Below, in pieces: positions 1 to 7,929 of a stretch of 45,926 nucleotides of DNA; position 1 is the first letter of the stretch, and every line of letters starts with the position of its first letter. The stretch comes from UMGS75 sp963648435 (GTDB lineage: Bacteria; Bacillota_I; Bacilli_A; ML615J-28; CAG-313). Made by a program: the position numbers and the translations under genes. The DNA is taken from assembly GCA_963648435.1 (NCBI GenBank), contig CAVJDT010000007.1, forward strand, positions 1 to 45,926, written 5' to 3'. Below the pieces are notes generated by a model. That model did not search any database and was not told where the DNA came from. It was given only the letters and a program-made list of their open reading frames with translations.

Positions 1-19
1 AATGTAAAAAACTATTGAT

Positions 20-148
20 ATGCCTTATGATATTTATATGGAAATGCTTGATATTCAAGATTTATATGATAATGAAAAATATCTAAAAATAAAATGTATC
101 TATTGTGATAAGGGAAGAAGGATTCCTACAAGTCACTTAAAGAAGTAA
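20..148 (+). CDS. Small ORF of unknown function, possibly a gene remnant
   Basis: An open frame of 42 codons runs from an ATG to a TAA; an in-frame TAA lies just upstream of the ATG, so it does not continue from outside the window. The product is acidic in its first half (MPYDIYMEMLDIQDLYDNE) and has a CIYCDKGRR stretch that could be a lone CxxC pair. No ribosome binding site can be judged because only 19 bases precede it. The start loosely resembles short phage tail-assembly or packaging accessory proteins, but this is a weak impression. The strong plus-strand terminator shortly downstream supports transcription in this direction. It may equally be the decayed end of a larger gene. Confidence 0.3.
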   Translation: MPYDIYMEMLDIQDLYDNEKYLKIKCIYCDKGRRIPTSHLKK

Positions 149-231
149 TTTTATAACAATTAATTCACACATTTTAATAACAGAACCCAAAAAAAATTGA
201 AAAAGTGGTTCTGGTTTTCGTCGTGCATTTT

Positions 232-262
232 AAGTTTTGAGTTTTAACTCAAGACTTTTTTT
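232..262 (+). terminator. Rho-independent terminator for the leftmost plus-strand transcript
   Basis: A 10-bp stem (AAGTTTTGAG pairing with CTCAAGACTT, one G-T pair) closes a six-base loop and runs into seven T residues. A second inverted repeat, CAGAACC/GGTTCTG at 181-213, lies just before it. Both point to the end of a plus-strand transcript that converges on rplQ. Confidence 0.75.
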
Positions 263-297
263 GGTATCAACCACAAAAATGGAATTTCCTTATTAAC

Positions 298-322
298 AAA
301 AAACACCCTATTGCTAGGATGT
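298..322 (-). terminator. Terminator of the ribosomal protein operon after rplQ
   Basis: Read on the minus strand, an 8-bp stem (ACATCCTA with TAGGGTGT) carries a GCAA tetraloop and is followed by TTTTTTG. It lies about 30 bases after the rplQ stop and ends the long S10-spc-alpha transcript. The ECF transporter and truA genes that follow rplQ in many Bacilli are absent here. Confidence 0.85.
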
Positions 323-352
323 ATTTTATTCATAATTAAATCTAATTAAATA

Positions 353-715
353 TTAGATAAATTCAATAATTGCCATTTCAGTTGCATCGCCACGACGAGG
401 ACCAAGTTTTAATACTCTTGTGTAACCACCATTGCGATCTACATACTTAGGAGCAATTTCATTAAATAATTTTTGGATCGCATAATTTCCTTCTGAATCT
501 TTTTCAAAACGAACTATTTGAGCTGCTTGACGACGAGAAGCAAGAGTGTTTTTCTTACCTAATGTTACCATTCTATCAGCTAATCTTTTTAGTTCTTTTG
601 CTTTTGCTTCAGTAGTTTCAATACGACCATTTATAATTAAATCAGTGATTAAATCGCGAAGTAATGCTTTTCTTGGGCTACTTTTACGACTTAATTTACG
701 ATAACCTAATGACAT
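353..715 (-). CDS. rplQ: 50S ribosomal protein L17
   Basis: L17 sits on the large subunit close to the peptide exit tunnel. The 120-residue product is full length for the family and starts with the conserved MSLGYRKLSRKSSPRKALLRD segment, followed by the helical ATTEAKAKELKRLAD-like region and the C-terminal RVLKLGPRRGDATEMAIIEF motif. It is the last gene of the alpha operon, 20 bases after rpoA, and is followed directly by a strong terminator. Nothing is unusual about it. Confidence 0.97.
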   Translation of the reverse strand: MSLGYRKLSRKSSPRKALLRDLITDLIINGRIETTEAKAKELKRLADRMVTLGKKNTLASRRQAAQIVRFEKDSEGNYAIQKLFNEIAPKYVDRNGGYTRVLKLGPRRGDATEMAIIEFI

Positions 716-735
716 ATTTTTTATCTCCTCTTCTA

Positions 736-1842
736 CTATTCTTCGTCTGATTCTTCATCATCATCTAAGAATGATGCACCAGTACTATTTTTAAGATCTA
801 AACCAATTTCACGAAGTTTTTGTACAACTTCCTTTAATGACTTACGACCTAAGTTACGAACTTTCATCATTTCTTCTTCTGTCTTTTGAGTTAATTCGCC
901 AACAGTATTAATGTTTGCACGTTTAAGACAGTTATAAGAACGAACTGACAAATCAAGATCTTCAATTTTACGATCCATTTTGCTATTAGTAACTACTTCT
1001 TCTTTTTGAGTCATATTCTCACTTTGCTTGATATAAGTATTTAAATCTTCAATGATTGAGAAATGTTCATCTAAGAATTTCGCAGCCATACTTAATGCAT
1101 TAGTTGCTTTGATACTACCATTAGTCCAAACTTCTAGTGTTAATAAATCACAATCGAAGTTGTCTTCATATCTTGTTTTAGTTACATCATAACGACATTT
1201 TGTAATTGGTGTAAAAATTGAATCAATTGGAAGAAGTCCTACTATTCTATTATTGCCTTCTTTACAGAATCGTTTATTTTCATCAGCGTTAACATAGCCA
1301 ACACCATTTCTTATAAACATTTCCATTTCAAATTTACCACCTGCAGATAGGGTCGCAATAGGTTGATCAGGATTTACAATTTGAATTATTTCATCAGAAT
1401 CAAGTGAAATATCACTAGCTCTAATCACTCTTGTATATTGTAAATCTTCTTCTTTTACGCCAGCTTTCTTTTGTTCTTCAATACTAGGAAGAGCAACTGA
1501 TATATGTAAATGACAAAGTTCATTATCATCATTGTATTCACCTTTTTCATTTTTATCAAAATTAATGGTAAAAATAATAGTTTTAAGGTTTAAAATAATT
1601 TCAGTTACATCTTCTCTAACATAAGGAACTGCACAAAATTCATGATCAACGCCTTCCATATGGATTGCAACAATCGCTGCACCAGGAAGTGATGATAATA
1701 AAACTCGTCTTAAGGCATTACCAATTGTTATACCATATCCACGTTCTAGTGGACTTAATACTATTTTACAATAATTAGGATCTACTATTCCTGAATCATT
1801 AACAAATTTTAATTCTGGTCGAATAAATTTAATTTTTCTCAC
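736..1842 (-). CDS. rpoA: DNA-directed RNA polymerase subunit alpha, enlarged
   Basis: Alpha dimerises to nucleate RNA polymerase assembly. The N-terminal domain shows the PLERGYGITIGNALRRVLLSSLPGAA dimer motif, and the C-terminal domain keeps the DNA- and activator-binding SVRSYNCLKRANINTVGEL and VRNLGRKSL helices. The start is GTG with the ribosome binding site AGGAGG six bases upstream. At 368 residues it is roughly 50 longer than the usual ~315. Part of the excess is an insertion of about 25-30 residues around positions 110-140 (charged, with a CHLHI and an EEQKKAGVKEED stretch) and part is an acidic tail ending DDDEESDEE. The core motifs are intact, so it should be functional. Confidence 0.97.
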   Translation of the reverse strand: MRKIKFIRPELKFVNDSGIVDPNYCKIVLSPLERGYGITIGNALRRVLLSSLPGAAIVAIHMEGVDHEFCAVPYVREDVTEIILNLKTIIFTINFDKNEKGEYNDDNELCHLHISVALPSIEEQKKAGVKEEDLQYTRVIRASDISLDSDEIIQIVNPDQPIATLSAGGKFEMEMFIRNGVGYVNADENKRFCKEGNNRIVGLLPIDSIFTPITKCRYDVTKTRYEDNFDCDLLTLEVWTNGSIKATNALSMAAKFLDEHFSIIEDLNTYIKQSENMTQKEEVVTNSKMDRKIEDLDLSVRSYNCLKRANINTVGELTQKTEEEMMKVRNLGRKSLKEVVQKLREIGLDLKNSTGASFLDDDEESDEE

Positions 1843-1878
1843 TTTTTTCCTCCTAATATAAATGATTTGAAATATTCT

Positions 1879-1911
1879 GTATTTTTTGAAATACTGCTAT
1901 TACAAATAGCA
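1879..1911 (-). promoter_or_regulatory. Tandem hairpins in the rpsK-rpoA spacer
   Basis: The 80-base gap between rpsK and rpoA is the longest in the operon. It holds two adjacent perfect hairpins: GTATTT/AAATAC with a four-base loop and TGCTATT/AATAGCA with a three-base loop. Neither is followed by a T run, so these are not terminators. An RNA processing site, a stability element or a translational control element for rpoA are possible; this is inference. Confidence 0.45.
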
Positions 1912-1922
1912 TTTATTAGTTA

Positions 1923-2309
1923 TTAGCCACGAGGTCGTTTTGGAGGACGACATCCATTATGAGGAACTGGTGTAACATCTTGAATTGAAATAATATCAAG
2001 ACCAGCTACTTGTAAAGAACGAATAGCTGCTTCACGACCAGGGCCTGGGCCTTTAACAGTAACTTCTACTTTTTGCATTCCATTTTCCATTGCGGCTTTA
2101 GCACATGCTTCTGAAGCCATTTGTGCAGCGAATGGAGTTGATTTTTTACTACCTTTAAAGCCTACTACGCCTGCGCTACTCCATGATACTACATTTCCTA
2201 CTGGATCTGTAATTGTCACAATTGTATTATTAAATGTTGAATGAATATGTGCAACACCTAAAGGTATATTCTTTCTTACACGACGTTTACGAACTACTTT
2301 ACGAGCCAT
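1923..2309 (-). CDS. rpsK: 30S ribosomal protein S11
   Basis: S11 forms part of the small-subunit platform that contacts mRNA near the E site. The 128-residue sequence has the conserved GVAHIHSTFNNTIVTITD start, the VKGPGPGREAAIRSLQ loop that binds 16S rRNA, and the HNGCRPPKRPRG tail. It lies 12 bases after rpsM. Length and motifs are standard. Confidence 0.97.
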   Translation of the reverse strand: MARKVVRKRRVRKNIPLGVAHIHSTFNNTIVTITDPVGNVVSWSSAGVVGFKGSKKSTPFAAQMASEACAKAAMENGMQKVEVTVKGPGPGREAAIRSLQVAGLDIISIQDVTPVPHNGCRPPKRPRG

Positions 2310-2321
2310 TTTCTACGCCTC

Positions 2322-2687
2322 CTATTTCTTCTTATTAGCTACAGTCTTAGCTGGGCCTTTACGAGTACGAGCATTTGTTCTTGTTCTTTGTCCACGAACT
2401 GGTAAACCTTTACGATGGCGTAGGCCACGGTAACTACCAATTTCCATTAAACGTTTAATATTTAATGCTACTTCACGACGTAAATCACCTTCAACGTGAC
2501 GTTTAGCTACTTCTTGACGAATTGCTGTCAATTCGTTTTCAGATAAATCTTTTACTCTTTTTTCTGGATCAACATTTGCTGCCTTTAAAATTTCAAGAGC
2601 AGTAGGTCTGCCGATACCATATATATATGTTAGGGATATTGATACGTGTTTATCACTAGGAATATCCACACCAGATATACGTGCCAT
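2322..2687 (-). CDS. rpsM: 30S ribosomal protein S13
   Basis: S13 lies in the head of the small subunit, where it bridges to the large subunit and its basic tail reaches the P-site tRNA. The product has the MARISGVDIP start, a helix-two-turn-helix with YGIGRPTALEIL, the SYRGLRHRKGLPVRGQRTRTNARTRK RNA-binding segment and a lysine-rich end. The 121-residue length is normal. rpmJ lies immediately upstream. Confidence 0.97.
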   Translation of the reverse strand: MARISGVDIPSDKHVSISLTYIYGIGRPTALEILKAANVDPEKRVKDLSENELTAIRQEVAKRHVEGDLRREVALNIKRLMEIGSYRGLRHRKGLPVRGQRTRTNARTRKGPAKTVANKKK

Positions 2688-2708
2688 ATTTCTTATAAGC
2701 CTCCTATA

Positions 2709-2825
2709 TTATCCTTGTCTTTGTTTGTGTTTAGGATATGCTGAGCATATTACCATAACACGTCCATGTCTTTTTATAACTTTACATTTATCACAAATGG
2801 GTTTAACTGATGGTCTAACCTTCAT
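2709..2825 (-). CDS. rpmJ: 50S ribosomal protein L36, zinc-binding form
   Basis: This 38-residue gene lies between infA and rpsM. The product begins MKVRPSVKPICDKCKVIKRH and ends NPKHKQRQG-like (here AYPKHKQRQG). Cys11, Cys14, Cys27 and His33 form the zinc ribbon, so this is the C+ (zinc-dependent) form. L36 binds 23S rRNA at the base of the L7/L12 stalk region. A good ribosome binding site (AGGAGG) precedes the ATG. Confidence 0.96.
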   Translation of the reverse strand: MKVRPSVKPICDKCKVIKRHGRVMVICSAYPKHKQRQG

Positions 2826-2836
2826 TTTTGAACCTC

Positions 2837-3070
2837 CTATAATTTTTTATTTATATAACGGCGTGTTATACGTCCACGTGTTAAATCGTATGGTGATATT
2901 TCAACAAGTACTTTATCACCTGGTAAAATGCGTATCGTATGCATGCGGATTTTACCAGAAACGTGGGCTGTGATTACTTGTTCATTTGCAATTAATTTTA
3001 CCTTAAATATTGTATTAGGTAAAACATCTACAACTGTTCCTTCCATTTCGAAAACATCATCTTTTGACAT
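2837..3070 (-). CDS. infA: Translation initiation factor IF-1
   Basis: IF-1 occupies the A site of the 30S subunit during initiation. The 77-residue protein is a single OB fold with the family pattern FEMEGTVVDVLPNTIFKVKL, HVSGKIRMHTIRILPGDKVLVEISPYDLTRGRI and a basic end. Its ATG overlaps the map stop codon by one base (TAATG), implying translational coupling. The N terminus (MSKDDVFEMEG) matches Bacilli, where it is usually 72 residues; the small excess is at the C terminus. Confidence 0.97.
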   Translation of the reverse strand: MSKDDVFEMEGTVVDVLPNTIFKVKLIANEQVITAHVSGKIRMHTIRILPGDKVLVEISPYDLTRGRITRRYINKKL

Positions 3071-3834
3071 TAATTTTCATTCTCCTTTAATTTAGTTAAT
3101 ATTTCACAACCATCATCAGTGATTACGATTGTATTTTCATAATGTGCACTGTCTTTATGGTCAGCAGTAATAGTTGTCCAATCATCTGCAAGAACTCTAA
3201 CTTTATATGTTCCAGCAGTTATCATTGGTTCAATCGCAAGGGTCATCCCTTTGCGTAACACTAAACCATGACCTGGTTCACCATAATTTGGAATTGCAGG
3301 ATCTTCATGCATTCTTGTTCCAATACCATGGCCTGTAAAATCTCTTACAACACCATAGCCAAAGCTTTCCGCATATTGTTGAATTGCATGAGATATATCA
3401 GATAACCTATTATTTGGTTTAGCTTGTTTTATTCCTTCAAAGAATGATTGTTTTGTTACTTCAACTAGTTTTCTTCTTTCTGCACTTACATTTCCACATA
3501 AGTGAGTACGTGCAGCATCTCCATGATATCCTTTATAGATTGCTCCAATATCAATGGAAATTATATCACCATCTTTTAAAATTGTTTTTGAATTTGGAAT
3601 TCCGTGAATTACGACTTCATTTATCGAAGCACATATTGAGGCTGGAAAACCATTATAATTTAAGAATGACGGAATAGCTCCATGAGATGTTATTACATCA
3701 AAAGCTATCTTATCTAATTCCTTAGTAGAAATGCCAGGTTTTATTGCTTTTTCAACTGCATCATGTGCAAGAGCAACAATATATCCAGCTTCTTTCATTA
3801 ATTCTATTTCTCTTTCACTCTTAATTGTAACCAT
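3070..3834 (-). CDS. map: Methionine aminopeptidase, type I
   Basis: Removes the initiator methionine from nascent proteins. All five metal ligands of the pita-bread fold can be placed: Asp95 in SIDIGA, Asp106 in YHGDAART, His169 in TGHGIG, Glu202 in LAIEPM and Glu233 in HYENTI; His78 is the substrate-contacting histidine. There is no N-terminal zinc-finger extension, and the 254-residue length is typical of bacterial type Ia. It overlaps adk and infA by one base at each end, so adk-map-infA are probably translated as a coupled set. Confidence 0.97.
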   Translation of the reverse strand: MVTIKSEREIELMKEAGYIVALAHDAVEKAIKPGISTKELDKIAFDVITSHGAIPSFLNYNGFPASICASINEVVIHGIPNSKTILKDGDIISIDIGAIYKGYHGDAARTHLCGNVSAERRKLVEVTKQSFFEGIKQAKPNNRLSDISHAIQQYAESFGYGVVRDFTGHGIGTRMHEDPAIPNYGEPGHGLVLRKGMTLAIEPMITAGTYKVRVLADDWTTITADHKDSAHYENTIVITDDGCEILTKLKENEN

Positions 3835-4478
3835 TATGCCTCCAAAGCTTTAATAATATCTTTAACAGTATCTTCAATTGTACCGTTACTGTCTATTGAT
3901 ATTAATTTTCCAATTTTATCATAATAATCAACTAAAGGTCTTGTTTGCTTATTATATACATCCAAACGACTTGTTACTGTTTCCTCATTATCATCTTTTC
4001 TCGTAAATAAAGGTGTATTACATACATCACACAAACCTTCATTTTTTGGTGGATAAGTAACTAAATTATAACCTTTTCCACACTTAGGACAAGTTCTACG
4101 ATTGACAATTCTTTTTACTATTAATTCATTATCTACTTCAAGATTAACAGCCGCATCAAGGGTTATACCAAGTTCTTCTAAAATCTTAGTTAAACTTTCT
4201 GCTTGGTCAATTGTACGAGGATAACCATCTAGTAAAAAACCTTGTTTGCAATCATCTTGTTTTAATCTTTCTTTAACAATTTCGTTTGTAATATTGTCAG
4301 GAACTAAGTTTCCTTTGTCAATATAAGTTTTTGCAATTAATCCCATTGGGGTTTTCTTTTCAATTGCATCTCTAAATATTTCACCTGTTGAAATGTGAGG
4401 TACACGGTAGTGCTCTTTAAGCACTGCCGCATAACTCCCTTTTCCTGAACCAGGTGCACCCATTAAAATCAAGTGCAT
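3834..4478 (-). CDS. adk: Adenylate kinase with zinc-binding lid
   Basis: Interconverts ATP + AMP and 2 ADP. The P-loop GAPGSGKGS is at residues 8-16, the AMP-binding STGEIFR and GYPRT motifs follow, and the lid holds two cysteine pairs (CPKCGKGYN and CDVCN), the zinc-binding type usual in Gram-positives. The 214-residue length is normal. It sits between secY and map as in Bacillus. Confidence 0.97.
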   Translation of the reverse strand: MHLILMGAPGSGKGSYAAVLKEHYRVPHISTGEIFRDAIEKKTPMGLIAKTYIDKGNLVPDNITNEIVKERLKQDDCKQGFLLDGYPRTIDQAESLTKILEELGITLDAAVNLEVDNELIVKRIVNRRTCPKCGKGYNLVTYPPKNEGLCDVCNTPLFTRKDDNEETVTSRLDVYNKQTRPLVDYYDKIGKLISIDSNGTIEDTVKDIIKALEA

Positions 4479-4489
4479 AAATCTATCAC

Positions 4490-5824
4490 CTATTCAATGA
4501 AACCACGATACTCTTGAGATTGAGAAGTAGTTTGCATTTGTTTTACAGTTTCAATTGCAACACCAACAACGATCATTAAGCTTGTACCACCAATTTGAAC
4601 TGAAGAAGGTAAATCAGTGAATATTGCGGAAACGATAATTGGTAATGCGGCTAATACTGCAAGGTATGTTGCGCCAAGTAAAGTAACTTTAAACAATACT
4701 TTGGAAATGTGTTGTGCAGTTGCTTCACCAGGTTTAATACCAGGAATATAAGCATTTTGTTTCTTTAAGTTATCTGCCATCTTATCAGGGTCTATTTGTA
4801 AGAATGAATAGAAGAAAGCAAATACAAATATTAGAATCATATAGATTGCGAAACCAATTGGTTTTTGATAATTAAATATACAATCCCACCATTGATTAAT
4901 TTCATTTCCACCTTGTTGTAGGAAATTAATTATAGTCATTGGTAAAGATAGTAATGTTGATGCGAAAATTACCGGTATTACTGAAGCGGTATTAAGTTTA
5001 ATTGGAATATTAGAATCTTGTGCACCACGTAATTTTGCGGCTGCAGGTCTATTCGCATATTGAATTGGAATTTTACGTTGTAAACCTTCCATCCAAACAA
5101 CACCAACAACAATTAAAATAAAGAATAATAACATTAGAACGAAGAAGAATGGACCTTGCCATTTTAATGCACCATCGGCAGCATTACCAACGCGGAATTT
5201 ATATCCATAATCTTCACCAGTTATAAAGTATTTAACCATTGAAACGATCATTGAAGGGAAACTTGCAACGATACCAGCAACGATCATAATAGAAGTACCA
5301 CTACCAACACCATGCATTGTAATTTGGTCAGCTAACCAAAGAACGAATGCTGTACCAGCAGTAAGAACTATTGCCATATAAATATATGTGAAAATATTAT
5401 AATCAACGTTAGGTATATATTCAAGATAATTATATCCATAAGAAACTTTAAAGCCTATAATTAAAGCTAAAGCTTGAACAAATGCTAAGAATAAAGCAAT
5501 ATATCTTGTCCAACGATTTAGTTTTTCTTTACCAGCTTCACCTTCTTCACCCCATTCCTTAAATTGAGGAATAATGTCCATTTGTAATAATTGAACAACG
5601 ATAGATGAAGTGATGTATGGGCTTACGCCTAATGCAACAACAGAGAATTGTGATAGAGCACCACCAGTGAAAATATCTAAGAAACCAAAAATATTACTAT
5701 CTGTAGTTTCTTTAGTGTAATCTAGGAATGGAGCAGGAATGTGAATTCCTATTCTCCACACTAATAAGCATACGGCAGTAAATAATATGCCAAGAACAAC
5801 TTTCTTAGAAAAGAACTTCTTCAT
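4490..5824 (-). CDS. secY: Protein translocase subunit SecY
   Basis: SecY is the ten-helix channel of the Sec translocon. The sequence shows the first helix VLGILFTAVCLLVWRIGIHIP, the plug and ALGVSPYITSSIVVQLLQM segment of helix 2, and the cytosolic loop EGLQRKIPIQYANR that contacts the ribosome and SecA. I start it at the methionine of MKKFFSKK: a longer frame overlaps rplO by 23 bases, whereas the ATG chosen follows AGAGGTGG at good spacing and lies one base after the rplO stop. The product is 444 residues, slightly longer than the usual ~430. Confidence 0.96.
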   Translation of the reverse strand: MKKFFSKKVVLGILFTAVCLLVWRIGIHIPAPFLDYTKETTDSNIFGFLDIFTGGALSQFSVVALGVSPYITSSIVVQLLQMDIIPQFKEWGEEGEAGKEKLNRWTRYIALFLAFVQALALIIGFKVSYGYNYLEYIPNVDYNIFTYIYMAIVLTAGTAFVLWLADQITMHGVGSGTSIMIVAGIVASFPSMIVSMVKYFITGEDYGYKFRVGNAADGALKWQGPFFFVLMLLFFILIVVGVVWMEGLQRKIPIQYANRPAAAKLRGAQDSNIPIKLNTASVIPVIFASTLLSLPMTIINFLQQGGNEINQWWDCIFNYQKPIGFAIYMILIFVFAFFYSFLQIDPDKMADNLKKQNAYIPGIKPGEATAQHISKVLFKVTLLGATYLAVLAALPIIVSAIFTDLPSSVQIGGTSLMIVVGVAIETVKQMQTTSQSQEYRGFIE

Positions 5825-5825
5825 A

Positions 5826-6269
5826 TTAAGCCACCTCTGCTGTTCCACCTACTGCGGCAATTTTTTCGGTTGCAGCTTTAGAGAACTTTTGAGCCTTAAT
5901 TGTTACAGCCTTTGTTAATTCTCCATTGCTTAAAATTTTCACTCCTTCATACTCTTTTTTAACTAAACCAGCTTGTTTTAATGCTTCAACATCAATAACA
6001 GAACCAGCTTCAAATTTATCATTAATATCACCAAGATTAACAACAGCAAATTCTTTACGGTTAATATTAGTGAATCCACGTTTAGGTAGACGTTTGAATA
6101 ATGGAGTTTGTCCACCTTCAAATGCAGGACGAACACCGCCACCGCTACGTGCGTTTTGACCTTTGTGTCCACGAGTAGCTGTTTTACCCATGCCACTACC
6201 AACACCACGACCTACACGTTTTTTATAGTGTCTAGCACCTTCAACAGGTTTTAATTCGTTTAAATTCAT
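5826..6269 (-). CDS. rplO: 50S ribosomal protein L15
   Basis: L15 is an early-to-intermediate assembly protein whose extended N terminus threads into the 23S core. The first half is glycine- and arginine-rich (YKKRVGRGVGSGMGKTATRG, GGGVRPAFEGGQTPLFKRLPKRGF), as expected, and the second half is the globular domain. The 147-residue length is standard. The Shine-Dalgarno sequence of secY lies inside its last codons. Confidence 0.97.
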   Translation of the reverse strand: MNLNELKPVEGARHYKKRVGRGVGSGMGKTATRGHKGQNARSGGGVRPAFEGGQTPLFKRLPKRGFTNINRKEFAVVNLGDINDKFEAGSVIDVEALKQAGLVKKEYEGVKILSNGELTKAVTIKAQKFSKAATEKIAAVGGTAEVA

Positions 6270-6280
6270 ACTAGTACCTC

Positions 6281-6478
6281 CTATCCTTCGATAACACTTA
6301 CTAAGTGTCCAACTGTTTTAATCATACCGCGGATAGCTTCGTTATCAACTTTAACAACTTCTTGTTGCATCTTAGTTAAACCAAGAGCTTTTAAAGTGTC
6401 TCGTTGATTTTTAGGACAACAAATAGGACTTTTAACTAATTTAATTTTTACAGTTTTAACTTCTTGAGCTTTTTTCAT
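6281..6478 (-). CDS. rpmD: 50S ribosomal protein L30
   Basis: L30 is a small ferredoxin-fold-like protein of the large subunit. The core KIKLVKSPICCPKNQRDTLKALGL and the MIKTVGHLVSV end are recognisable. Two in-frame ATGs are close together; I prefer the second (MKKAQEVKTV), because AGGAT lies seven bases before it while the first ATG is inside this ribosome binding site. The alternative start adds three residues. It follows rpsE with almost no gap. Confidence 0.93.
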   Translation of the reverse strand: MKKAQEVKTVKIKLVKSPICCPKNQRDTLKALGLTKMQQEVVKVDNEAIRGMIKTVGHLVSVIEG

Positions 6479-6488
6479 ATTTATCATC

Positions 6489-6992
6489 CTATAGAATTTC
6501 TTCTACTGCCTTTCCACGTTGTTCAGCTACCATTTCAACTGTACGTAACTCTTGAAGTCCTTTAAATGTGGCACGTACAATATTGATTGGTGTATTTGAA
6601 CCTTGTGATTTAGAAACGATATCTTTGATACCAGCAAGTTCCACAACGTTACGAACAGGTCCACCAGCGATAATACCAGTACCAGCTGGAGCAGGTCTTA
6701 AGAATACTTTACCAGCACCACTTACACCAGTAATTTCATGTGGAATTGTTGAACCAACGATAGGAACAGTAATAAGATTTTTCTTAGCATCTTCAACAGC
6801 CTTTTTAATTGCTTCTGGAACTTCTTGAGCTTTACCAGTACCAAAACCAACTTGACCATTGTAATCACCAACAACAACTAATGCGGCGAAACGGAAACGT
6901 CTACCACCTTTAACAACCTTAGTTACACGGTTGATGACAACGACACGTTCTTCAAATTGTTTTTCTTCTACAACTTTTAATTGTTCACTCAT
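6489..6992 (-). CDS. rpsE: 30S ribosomal protein S5
   Basis: S5 acts in decoding fidelity and mRNA helicase activity at the entry tunnel. The N-terminal double-stranded-RNA-binding domain contains VVVINRVTKVVKGGRRFRFAAL, and the C-terminal half has GAGKVFLRPAPAGTGIIAGG and the RNVVELAGIKDI segment. The 167-residue length fits the family. It is preceded by rplR at a nine-base gap. Confidence 0.97.
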   Translation of the reverse strand: MSEQLKVVEEKQFEERVVVINRVTKVVKGGRRFRFAALVVVGDYNGQVGFGTGKAQEVPEAIKKAVEDAKKNLITVPIVGSTIPHEITGVSGAGKVFLRPAPAGTGIIAGGPVRNVVELAGIKDIVSKSQGSNTPINIVRATFKGLQELRTVEMVAEQRGKAVEEIL

Positions 6993-7001
6993 GTCTGCCT
7001 C

Positions 7002-7364
7002 CTAGAATTTTAGTCCGGCTTCACGAGCCGCATCTGCTAACGCTTTAACACGTCCATGGAATAAGAATCCACCACGGTCAAATACTACTTCAGTGATTCC
7101 AGCTTCTTTAGCTCTTGTTGCGATAGTTGTACCAACTAATTTTGCAGCTTCAAGATTAGAACCAACAGCAAGTTTATTGCCTTTTTCAAATGTAGAGGCA
7201 GAAACTAAAGTCATTTGTTTGCTGTCGTCGATAATTTGAGCTGAAATGTGTTTATTAGAACGATATACTGCAAGACGTGGTCTTTCAGTAGTACCTTCAA
7301 CTACTTTACGGATTCTCTCATGACGTACATGACGAGCAATCTTTTTAGATTTTTTAACGATCAT
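7002..7364 (-). CDS. rplR: 50S ribosomal protein L18
   Basis: L18 binds 5S rRNA in the central protuberance. The product (MIVKKSKKIARHVRHERIRK, then TTERPRLAVYRSNKHISAQIIDD and DRGGFLFHGRVKALADAARE) is 120 residues, the usual size. The frame stays open upstream into rplF, but the extra 45 codons overlap rplF and are not L18-like; the chosen ATG follows AAGGAGAG. Confidence 0.96.
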   Translation of the reverse strand: MIVKKSKKIARHVRHERIRKVVEGTTERPRLAVYRSNKHISAQIIDDSKQMTLVSASTFEKGNKLAVGSNLEAAKLVGTTIATRAKEAGITEVVFDRGGFLFHGRVKALADAAREAGLKF

Positions 7365-7383
7365 TTTACTTAGTCTCTCCTTT

Positions 7384-7920
7384 CTACTTAGCCTTCTTGC
7401 CTTCTTTACGACGGATATATTCGCCTTTGTAATGAACACCTTTGCCTTTATATGGTTCAGGTCCACGTACTTTACGAATTTCTGCCGCAAATTCGCCAAC
7501 TACTTGTTTGTCACAACCTAGTACATGTACTTCAGTTGCACTTGGACAAGTTACAGAAATACCTTTAGGTAATTCCATATTAACTGGATGAGAATAACCT
7601 AGGTTAAGTACAAGAGTATTACCTTGTAATTGAGCACGGTATCCAACACCAACTATTTCTAATACTTTTTCATATCCTTCACTAACACCAACAACCATAT
7701 TATGAATTAATGCTCTAGTTGTTCCATGTAATGAACGATGTTCTTTATCATCAGTAGGACGAGTAACTACTACATTATTTTCTTCAACATTAACAGAAAT
7801 ATCAGGATTTTTTACTAATTCTAATTGACCTTTAGGGCCTTTAACTGTGATTAAATTTCCTTCTACAGTAACAGTAACGCCTGCAGGAAGTGGAATGTGT
7901 TTATTACCTATTCTTGACAT
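7384..7920 (-). CDS. rplF: 50S ribosomal protein L6
   Basis: L6 lies near the factor-binding site and consists of two repeated domains. Both are visible: the N-terminal one beginning MSRIGNKHIPLPAGVTVTVE and the C-terminal one with GVGYRAQLQGNTLVLNLGYSH and the signature GPEPYKGKGVHYKGEYIRRKEGKKAK. The 178-residue length is normal. Confidence 0.97.
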   Translation of the reverse strand: MSRIGNKHIPLPAGVTVTVEGNLITVKGPKGQLELVKNPDISVNVEENNVVVTRPTDDKEHRSLHGTTRALIHNMVVGVSEGYEKVLEIVGVGYRAQLQGNTLVLNLGYSHPVNMELPKGISVTCPSATEVHVLGCDKQVVGEFAAEIRKVRGPEPYKGKGVHYKGEYIRRKEGKKAK

Positions 7921-7929
7921 ATAATCACC

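Noticed and set aside
181..213. CAGAACC/GGTTCTG inverted repeat as a separate terminator
   Set aside because: The loop is 19 bases and the following T run is broken; the adjacent hairpin at 232-262 is much stronger.
7365..7499. Upstream extension of rplR by 45 codons
   Set aside because: It overlaps the end of rplF in another frame, has no L18 similarity, and the downstream ATG has its own AAGGAGAG site.
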